Assembly: GCA_023264995.1 (NCBI GenBank)
Contig: JAHFUR010000021.1
Coordinates: 1 to 64,000 of the forward strand
DNA: 64,000 bases
Direction: 5' to 3'
From: Acidimicrobiia bacterium
GTDB taxonomy: Bacteria; Actinomycetota; Acidimicrobiia; Acidimicrobiales; AC-14
Part shown: positions 58,048-64,000 of the stretch, piece after piece
How the letters are laid out: every line of letters begins with the position of its first letter
Numbering within the stretch: the first letter of the stretch is position 1
Position numbers and translations under genes: made by a program
The notes under the pieces: generated by a model
What the model was told of the DNA's origin: nothing
Databases searched by the model: none
The model's input: only the letters and a program-made list of their open reading frames with translations

Positions 58048-59327
58048 GCGTCGTCGCCGTGATCGGTGCCGGCTACGTCGGCCTCACGAGTGCGGCCTGC
58101 TTCGCCCACATGGGCCACACCGTGGTCTGCGCCGACGTGGTCGCCGACAAGGTTGAGCGGCTGTCACGCGGTGACATCCCGATCCTCGAGGCCGGTCTGG
58201 CCGAGCTGGTCCGTGAGGGCCTCGACTCCGGCCGCTTGTCGTTCGTGCTGGGCGCGTCGGCAGCAGTGGCCGCGGCCGAGTTCGTGTACCTCTGTGTCCC
58301 CACGCCTCAGTCCGACGACGGTTCCGCCGACTTGTCCTACATCCGGGCCGCGGCGGCGGAGATCGGGCCGCTCTTGGGCCCGGAGTCCATCGTCGTCAAC
58401 AAGTCAACGGTGCCGGTGGGCTCGGCCCGGGTGGTCGAGGAGGTCCTCGGTCGCGACGACGTTTCCGTGGTGTCCAACCCCGAGTTCATGCGTGAGGGCT
58501 CGGCGGTCCACGACTGCCTGAACCCCGACCGGATCGTGATCGGGTCCGATGACCAGGTGGCCGCGGCACGCGTCGCGGCACTGTTCAGTTCGTTGCGGGC
58601 ACCCGTGATCGTCACCGACCCGGCGTCGGCCGAGACCATCAAGTACGCCTCCAACGCCTTCCTCGCCGCCAAGGTCACCTTCGCCAACGCCGTTGCCAAC
58701 GTGTGCGAGGCCGTCGGGGCCGACGTGCGCGACGTGCTGTTGGGAATGGGCTACGACAAGCGCATCGGCTTCGAGTTCCTCAAGCCGGGCCCAGGGTACG
58801 GCGGCAGCTGTTTCCCCAAGGACATCAGCGCCCTCATCCGCATCGCCGAGGACGCCGGCTACGACTTCGGGCTGCTGCGAGGCGTGCACGAGGTCAACGA
58901 GGCCCAGTTCGCCCGGGTGGTCGACAAGGTGGAGCGCATGGCCGGCGGCTCGGTGGGCGGCGTGGCCATCGCGGCCTGGGGCCTCACGTTCAAGGCCCGC
59001 ACCGACGACCTTCGCCAGTCGCCGGCCCTGGAGGTGCTCCGCCGGCTCACCGAGAGGGGCGCCGAGGTGCGAGCCTTCGACCCGGCCGTCAGCCCGGCCC
59101 ACGCCGACCCTCGGCTGGCCGGCATCTCGGTCGGCGCCGACCCCTACGGGGTGTGCGAGGGCGCCGGCGTGCTGGTCGTCCTGACCGAGTGGGACGACTT
59201 CCGCCGGCTGGACTTCGCCAAGGTGGCGGCCGCGCTCACCCAGCCCTGCATCGTCGACGCCCGCAACCTGCTCGACCCGGCGGCGCTCCGCCGGCGGGGG
59301 TTCACCTACGTCGGCATCGGCCGATGA
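58044..59327 (+). CDS. ugd: UDP-glucose 6-dehydrogenase
   Basis: This protein has 427 residues from ATG 58044, overlapping rfbD by 4 bases. NAD motif [93 protein letters not shown]; catalytic Cys in [36 protein letters not shown]. Two NAD-dependent oxidations convert UDP-glucose to UDP-glucuronate, a precursor for the next gene's product and for acidic surface glycans. Confidence 0.93.
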   Translation: MSVVAVIGAGYVGLTSAACFAHMGHTVVCADVVADKVERLSRGDIPILEAGLAELVREGLDSGRLSFVLGASAAVAAAEFVYLCVPTPQSDDGSADLSYIRAAAAEIGPLLGPESIVVNKSTVPVGSARVVEEVLGRDDVSVVSNPEFMREGSAVHDCLNPDRIVIGSDDQVAAARVAALFSSLRAPVIVTDPASAETIKYASNAFLAAKVTFANAVANVCEAVGADVRDVLLGMGYDKRIGFEFLKPGPGYGGSCFPKDISALIRIAEDAGYDFGLLRGVHEVNEAQFARVVDKVERMAGGSVGGVAIAAWGLTFKARTDDLRQSPALEVLRRLTERGAEVRAFDPAVSPAHADPRLAGISVGADPYGVCEGAGVLVVLTEWDDFRRLDFAKVAAALTQPCIVDARNLLDPAALRRRGFTYVGIGR

Positions 59328-60262
59328 ACGGTGGCGGGCGGCGTGTGGTGGTCACCGGAGGGGCCGGGTTCCTCGGCTCGCACCTCTGCCGTGCCCTCCT
59401 GGCCCGGGGCGACTCCGTCGTGGCCGTCGACAACCTGGTCACCGGCTCGCTCGACAACCTCGACGGCATCTCCGGGCGACCGGACTTCACCTTTGTCCAT
59501 TCTGACGTGAGCAACTACCTCCACGTCCCCGGCCCGGTGGACGCCATCCTCCACTTCGCCAGCCCGGCCTCCCCGGTGGACTTCGACCGCATCCCGATCC
59601 AGATCCTCAAGGTCGGCAGCCTCGGCACGCACAACACCCTGGGCCTGGCCAAGGAGAAGGGGGCCCGGTACCTGCTGGCGTCGACGAGCGAGGTGTACGG
59701 CGACCCGCTCGTCCACCCGCAGCCGGAGACCTACTGGGGCAACGTCAACCCGATCGGGCCCCGCGGCGTGTACGACGAGGCCAAGCGCTTCGCCGAGGCC
59801 ATCACCATGGCGTACCACCGCCACCACGGCGTCGACGTGCGGATCGTGCGGATCTTCAACACCTACGGCCCGCGGATGCGCCCCGACGACGGTCGGGTGG
59901 TGTCGAACTTCATCGTGCAGGCCCTGGCCGGGACGCCCATCACGATCCATGGCGACGGCAAGCAGACCCGCAGCTTTTGCTACGTCGACGACGAGGTACG
60001 GGGCCTCCTGGCCCTCCTCGACTCAGACCACGTCGGCCCGGTCAACATCGGCAACCCCAAGGAGTTCACGGTCCTCGAGCTGGCGGAGAAGGTCCTGGCC
60101 CTCACCGGCTCGGCCTCGGAGCTGCGCTTCGACCCTCGCCCGGTCGATGACCCGGCCCAGCGCCGGCCCGACCTGACCTTGGCCCGTTCCATCCTCGGGT
60201 GGGAGCCCGAGGTCGGCCTCGACGAGGGCCTGGCCCGTACCGCGGCGTGGTTCTCGCGATGA
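59324..60262 (+). CDS. UDP-glucuronate decarboxylase-like SDR enzyme
   Basis: This protein has 312 residues from ATG 59324. Extended [123 protein letters not shown]. The combined EAKR active site and FASPASP match UDP-xylose synthase, which makes UDP-xylose from the product of the preceding dehydrogenase. ATGA overlaps on both sides. An NDP-sugar epimerase role is the main alternative. Confidence 0.85.
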   Translation: MNGGGRRVVVTGGAGFLGSHLCRALLARGDSVVAVDNLVTGSLDNLDGISGRPDFTFVHSDVSNYLHVPGPVDAILHFASPASPVDFDRIPIQILKVGSLGTHNTLGLAKEKGARYLLASTSEVYGDPLVHPQPETYWGNVNPIGPRGVYDEAKRFAEAITMAYHRHHGVDVRIVRIFNTYGPRMRPDDGRVVSNFIVQALAGTPITIHGDGKQTRSFCYVDDEVRGLLALLDSDHVGPVNIGNPKEFTVLELAEKVLALTGSASELRFDPRPVDDPAQRRPDLTLARSILGWEPEVGLDEGLARTAAWFSR

Positions 60263-60978
60263 CCGACGAACCGCTCGACCCCGATGGCCGGACCCTCTCG
60301 GTCATCGTGCCCGTCTTCGACGAGCGCAACACCGTGGTCGAGGTGCTCCGGCGCATGCGCCGCGTCGAGCTGCCGGTGAACCTGGAGATCGTTGTCGTCG
60401 ACGACGGTTCGACCGACGGGACCTCCCAGATCCTCACCGCCCTAGAGGACTCGACGGTGCAGGTCGTGCGGCACCCGACCAACCTCGGCAAGGGCGCGGC
60501 CATCCGCACCGGCCTCGACCACGTGCGCGGTGATTTCGTGCTGATCCAGGACGGCGACCTCGAGTACGACCCGGAGGATTGGCCACGCCTGTTGCGGCCG
60601 ATCCTGCGCGGCCGCACCGATGTGGTCTACGGGAGCCGCTTCAACGGCGAGGGCGGCACCATGGCCGCCTCCGACTGGGTCGGGAACCGGTTCCTGTCGC
60701 TCGTGACCAACCTGCTCTACAACACGAGCCTCTCCGACATGGAGTGCGGCTACAAGCTCTTCACCCGCAAGGTGCTCGACGAGATCACCATCGAGTCCGA
60801 CCGGTTCGACTTTGAGCCGGAGATCACCGCCAAGGTCCTCCGGCGCGGGTACCGCATCTACGAGGTCCCGGTCTCCTACTCGGGCCGGCCGGCGAGCGAG
60901 GGCCGCAAGTTCGACTGGCCGGACCGGGCGCGCGCCCTGGCGACCCTCGTCCGCTACCGCTGGGGCAAGGTGCGATGA
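60259..60978 (+). CDS. Family 2 glycosyltransferase (dolichol-phosphate-mannose-synthase-like)
   Basis: This protein has 239 residues from ATG 60259. GT-A fold: [100 protein letters not shown]. The DGD and QDGDLEYDP motifs match polyprenyl-phosphate glycosyltransferases. No membrane anchor. It probably loads a sugar onto a lipid carrier in this surface-glycan cluster. Confidence 0.85.
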   Translation: MTDEPLDPDGRTLSVIVPVFDERNTVVEVLRRMRRVELPVNLEIVVVDDGSTDGTSQILTALEDSTVQVVRHPTNLGKGAAIRTGLDHVRGDFVLIQDGDLEYDPEDWPRLLRPILRGRTDVVYGSRFNGEGGTMAASDWVGNRFLSLVTNLLYNTSLSDMECGYKLFTRKVLDEITIESDRFDFEPEITAKVLRRGYRIYEVPVSYSGRPASEGRKFDWPDRARALATLVRYRWGKVR

Positions 60979-61856
60979 CCGGGCCAATGGCCGTCGGCGC
61001 GGTCGTGGTCAGCTACAACTCCGCCGCCTACCTCCCCGATTGCCTGCGCAGCCTGCGTTCGGAAGGTGTCGGGGAGGTCGTCGTCGTCGACAACGCGTCC
61101 TCCGACGGCTCACCGGCCGCGGCACGGGCGGCCGACGCCGACGTGCGGGTGGTGGAGACCGGCGCCAACCTGGGCTTCGGCTCGGGCGCGAACCGCGGCG
61201 TCGCCGTCACGACCGGCGACTACGTGCTCATCCTCAACCCCGACACTGTCGTCGAGCCCGGCACAGTGAAGGCCCTGGCCGACGCCCTCGACCGTGATCC
61301 CGGCCTGGCCGTGGTCGGTCCACGCATGGAGAACGTCGACGGCACCCTGTACCCCTCTGTCCGTCGGTTCCCCGACCTCACCGTGGCCTTCGGCCATGCC
61401 TTCCTCGGGCTGGTCTGGCCGGCCAACCCCTACACCCGGCGGTACCGCATGCTCGATGCCGACCACGACCGTGCCCTGGGCAATGTCGACTGGGTAAGCG
61501 GGGCCTGCGCCATGGTCCGCCGGTCGGCGTTCGACGCGGTCGGCGGCTTCGACGAGGCCTACTTCATGTACGTGGAGGACGTCGACCTGTGCTGGCGGCT
61601 GGGCCGTTCCGGCTGGCGCATCGGCTACGAGCCGGCGGGCCGGGTCGTCCACGCCCTCGGCGGGTCGAGCCGCCTGGTGCCCTACCGGATGATCGCCGAG
61701 CACCATCGTTCACTGCTCCGGTTCGTCGTCAAGTCCAGCGAGGGGCCGCGTCGCGCCCTGGTGCCGCTGGTGGCTGCCGGCCTGGCCGTCCGGACCCTGG
61801 CCGCGTGGGCCCAGCACGCCGCGGAGGCCCGCCGGCCACCTAGTACGGTCGGATAG
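60975..61856 (+). CDS. Family 2 glycosyltransferase (rhamnosyltransferase-like)
   Basis: This protein has 293 residues from ATG 60975, overlapping the previous gene. GT2 motifs: VGAVVVSYNSAAYLPDCLRS, VVVVDNASSDGSP, NLGFGSGANRGVAVTTGDYV, LILNPDTVVEPG, WVSGACAMVRRSAFDAVGGF, YFMYVEDVDLCWRLGRSGW. This pattern is that of WbbL-like rhamnosyltransferases that attach rhamnose to a lipid-linked acceptor; the donor would be dTDP-rhamnose from the rfb genes upstream. A hydrophobic-helical end may touch the membrane. Confidence 0.85.
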   Translation: MTGPMAVGAVVVSYNSAAYLPDCLRSLRSEGVGEVVVVDNASSDGSPAAARAADADVRVVETGANLGFGSGANRGVAVTTGDYVLILNPDTVVEPGTVKALADALDRDPGLAVVGPRMENVDGTLYPSVRRFPDLTVAFGHAFLGLVWPANPYTRRYRMLDADHDRALGNVDWVSGACAMVRRSAFDAVGGFDEAYFMYVEDVDLCWRLGRSGWRIGYEPAGRVVHALGGSSRLVPYRMIAEHHRSLLRFVVKSSEGPRRALVPLVAAGLAVRTLAAWAQHAAEARRPPSTVG

Positions 61857-61858
61857 CA

Positions 61859-62623
61859 ATGGGAAAGGCATCTTCAGCAAAAAAGGTCGCTCGGGCGGCT
61901 CGTACCGGGGGCGGTCGCACCCGGCGGGGCACCACGTCGTGGGTCTGGCCGGGCCTCATGGCCATGGTCGTGGTCCTCGGCACGGCAGGCATCGTCTACA
62001 GCCGTGACCAGCGCCAGCCGGACACCAGCCGGCCGATCGCCGCGGCGACGGGCCAGGCGGGCGACCACTGGCACGCCGCCATTGGCTTCTACATCTGCGG
62101 CTCGTTCGTGCCCGACCTGCCCGAAGGCAGCGACCCGCTCGGCATCCACGGCCACGGCGATGGTGTCGTCCACATCCATCCGTTCGGCGCGTCGTCGTCG
62201 GGCAAGCGGGCCGTGCTCAAGATCTACTTCGACACGGTCGGCGCCAACATCTCCGCCGACAAGCTCGAGGTCCCGGGCCAGGACACCAAGAAGAACGGCG
62301 ACAAGTGCGAGAACGGGCCGGGCACGGTCCAGACCAGGGTCTGGGACAGCCGGGCGGCCTCTGACCAGGGCCACATCGTCACCGGTAACCCATCGTCCAT
62401 CCGCCCTCAGGACGGCCAGCTGATCACCATCGCCTTCGTCCCGGCCGGCACGAACATCCCCCGGCCGCCATCGGAGGGCAACCTTGACAAGCTGAGCGAC
62501 GTGGGCACACCGACGTCGCTCGCACCTACCACCACGGTCGACCCCACGGCCTCCACGACGTCGTCGACCGCCCCGCCCACCACCACTACGGTCGCCCCGA
62601 CCACCACCACCAGCCGCCCGTGA
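61859..62623 (+). CDS. Anchored secreted protein with His-rich conserved domain, function unknown
   Basis: This protein has 254 residues from ATG 61859. Basic head, one membrane helix (about 29-44, PGLMAMVVVLGTAGIVYSRD), then an extracytoplasmic domain with a striking His pattern: GDHWHAAIGFYICGSF and LGIHGHGDGVVHIHPFGASS, followed by FDTVGANISADKLEVPGQ and a Cys-containing KKNGDKCENGPG. The end is a Thr/Pro tail. I do not know its function; the His cluster suggests metal binding. It lies 2 bases after a rhamnosyltransferase gene and overlaps the nucleotidyltransferase gene by 4 bases, so it belongs to the glycan operon. Confidence 0.65.
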   Translation: MGKASSAKKVARAARTGGGRTRRGTTSWVWPGLMAMVVVLGTAGIVYSRDQRQPDTSRPIAAATGQAGDHWHAAIGFYICGSFVPDLPEGSDPLGIHGHGDGVVHIHPFGASSSGKRAVLKIYFDTVGANISADKLEVPGQDTKKNGDKCENGPGTVQTRVWDSRAASDQGHIVTGNPSSIRPQDGQLITIAFVPAGTNIPRPPSEGNLDKLSDVGTPTSLAPTTTVDPTASTTSSTAPPTTTTVAPTTTTSRP

Positions 62624-63708
62624 AAGCTGTGGTGCTGGTCGGGGGCACGGGCACGCGCCTGCGCCCCCTGACCCTGACCGTGCCCAAGCAGGTGCTGCCC
62701 ATCGTCAATGTGCCCATGATCGAGCGGGTGCTGGCCTACCTTGCCGGTCACGGCATCGACGAGGCGGTGCTCTCGCTCGGCTACCTGCACGGGGCCTTCG
62801 AGGACCTTTTCCCCGATGGGCGGGCCGGCGCCGTGCGCCTCACCTACGCCGTCGAGCCCGAACCCCTCGATACCGCCGGCGCCGTCGGCTTCGCGGCCCG
62901 CCTCGCCGGGATCGACGAGCGGTTCCTGGTGGTCAATGGTGACGTCCTCACCGACCTCGACGTGACGGCCATGGTCGCGTTCCACGACGAGCGGGGTGCC
63001 CAGGCCACGATCTCCCTCACCGAAGTCGCCGACCCCTCGGCCTTCGGCCTGGTGCCGATCGACGCCGACGGCAAGGTCGAGGCGTTCGTGGAGAAGCCAG
63101 CGCCCGGCACAGTCGGCGCCGCGCTCATCAACGCCGGCACGTACGTCCTCGAACCCTCGGTGCTGGACCACATCCCCGAGGGCCGGCGGGTGTCGATCGA
63201 GCGTGAGGTCTTCCCCGCCCTCGCCGCCGCGGGCACGGTGTACGGGTTCGCGTCGCGGGCGTACTGGACCGACACGGGCACGCCCTTGCAGTACCTGCAG
63301 GCCCAAGTCGACCTCGTCACCGGCGCTCGACCTGGACCGCTGGTGGCCGGCGCCATGCCGACCCCGGCCGGCGTGTGGACCACCGGAGAGACCGACGCCG
63401 ACCCCGAGACCCAGGGGCCGGCGGTCGTCGGTGCCGGCGCCTCGGTCGGGCACGGCGCCTCGATCGTCGGGTCGGTGATCGGGCCCGGGTGCCAGGTGCA
63501 CCCTGGCGCCCGAGTGCTCGAATCGGTGCTGCTGGCCGGCGCGGTGGTCGGCAAGGGGGCGTTGGTCAGCCGGTCGATCCTCGGGCGGGCCGCCCAGGTG
63601 GGGGAAGGAGCCGAGCTCACGGGGCTCTGCGTGCTCGGCGAGGGGTACGTCGTGGAGCCGGGGGCACGTCTCGACGGCTTGCGGCTACCGGCAGCGGACG
63701 GGTCATGA
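62620..63708 (+). CDS. NDP-sugar pyrophosphorylase with left-handed beta-helix
   Basis: This protein has 362 residues from GTG 62620. Nucleotidyltransferase domain about 1-235: VVLVGGTGTRLRPLTLTVPK, PIVNVPMIERVLAYL, FLVVNGDVLTDLDVTAMV, AFVEKPAPGTVGAALINAG, AYWTDTGTPLQYLQA. The C-terminal hexapeptide part (about 265-355) has repeats such as GPAVVGAGASVGHGASIVGS and VIGPGCQVHPGARV. The layout fits mannose-1-phosphate guanylyltransferase or glucose-1-phosphate thymidylyltransferase of the ManB/GlmU-like type. It could supply GDP-mannose or the dTDP-glucose needed by RfbB. Confidence 0.83.
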   Translation: MKAVVLVGGTGTRLRPLTLTVPKQVLPIVNVPMIERVLAYLAGHGIDEAVLSLGYLHGAFEDLFPDGRAGAVRLTYAVEPEPLDTAGAVGFAARLAGIDERFLVVNGDVLTDLDVTAMVAFHDERGAQATISLTEVADPSAFGLVPIDADGKVEAFVEKPAPGTVGAALINAGTYVLEPSVLDHIPEGRRVSIEREVFPALAAAGTVYGFASRAYWTDTGTPLQYLQAQVDLVTGARPGPLVAGAMPTPAGVWTTGETDADPETQGPAVVGAGASVGHGASIVGSVIGPGCQVHPGARVLESVLLAGAVVGKGALVSRSILGRAAQVGEGAELTGLCVLGEGYVVEPGARLDGLRLPAADGS

Positions 63709-64000
63709 AGGCCCTGGTCACGGGGGGCGCCGGCTTCATAGGGTCCACCCTGGTCGACCGGCTACTGGCCGAGGGCCACGCCGTCGACGTCGTCGACGAC
63801 CTCTCCACCGGCTCGCTGGCCAACCTGGCCGAGGCCCGGGCCACCCCCGGCTACGAGCTCACCTTCCACCGCCTCGACATCCGCGAGCCGGCAGTCATCG
63901 AGCTGCTCGCCCACCGCCGGCCCGAGGTCGTGTTCCACCTGGCGGCCCAGGCCGACGTGCGGGTGTCGGTCGAGCGGCCGGCGTTCGACGCCGAGGTCAA
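63705..64000 (+). CDS. NAD-dependent sugar epimerase, N-terminal part (cut by window end)
   Basis: About 98 residues are visible from ATG 63705, overlapping the previous stop. NAD motif LVTGGAGFIGSTLVDRLLAE, VDDLSTGSLANL, DIREPAVIELLAHRRPEVVF and HLAAQADVRVSVERP. This matches UDP-glucose 4-epimerase-like extended SDRs (GalE group). The active-site YxxxK lies beyond the window. It continues the surface-sugar operon. Confidence 0.82.
   Translation, partial: MKALVTGGAGFIGSTLVDRLLAEGHAVDVVDDLSTGSLANLAEARATPGYELTFHRLDIREPAVIELLAHRRPEVVFHLAAQADVRVSVERPAFDAEV

Overview
The window is GC-rich, densely packed bacterial DNA. Many genes start with GTG and overlap by four bases (ATGA or GTGA), and there are many Thr/Ser/Pro-rich secreted proteins. 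This fits an actinobacterium, and the style recalls Acidimicrobiia; the class is an inference, because no rRNA gene or strong marker lies here. No tRNA, rRNA, CRISPR array or intact transposase was seen.

Positions 1-9060 form a toxin island unlike the rest. It holds the start of a Phd/YefM-type antitoxin, a BrnT-like toxin with a ribbon-helix-helix antitoxin, a HigBA-type pair, and a decaying Rhs locus on the minus strand. The Rhs locus has one long core (5640-8925, two frameshifts, N-terminus lost and fused to a response-regulator remnant), a second core fragment (2152-3207), and three different C-terminal tips joined to the same conserved seam, with candidate immunity genes. A cold-shock-domain protein sits inside it. 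The variable tips are visibly more AT-rich than their surroundings.

Positions 9252-17339 carry a cupin, a secreted protein of unknown function, the lipid II flippase MurJ, an L,D-transpeptidase, a DUF6390-like protein, a short FtsH-like protease and a secreted caspase-like protease. Positions 17502-27058 hold a PAS histidine kinase, then a tightly coupled operon: a GntR/FCD regulator, a BMP-type ABC importer, a catalytically degenerate isochorismatase-like protein, a biuret-hydrolase-like enzyme and an amidase. This looks like uptake and breakdown of a small nitrogen compound such as biuret or triuret. A 30-bp tandem repeat lies between the last two enzymes.

Positions 26960-34092 encode an alpha/beta hydrolase with an OmpR-type regulator and, divergently, a four-gene phosphorelay operon (HPt, REC-GGDEF, sensor kinase, single REC), followed by a lipoprotein and an ECF sigma/anti-sigma pair. 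Positions 34065-48940 are a peptide-transport region: three binding-protein/DppB/DppC modules around a single DppD/DppF ATPase pair, with a quinone-dehydrogenase-like flavoprotein between modules.

Positions 48927-54353 hold a biotin-dependent carboxylase alpha subunit, divergent from the biotin ligase that should modify it, then a beta-helix protein and pabC-pabB for p-aminobenzoate. Positions 54437-64000 are a cell-surface polysaccharide cluster: an LCP ligase, dTDP-sugar and UDP-sugar enzymes, two family-2 glycosyltransferases, an unknown His-rich anchored protein, a nucleotidyltransferase and an epimerase cut by the window end.
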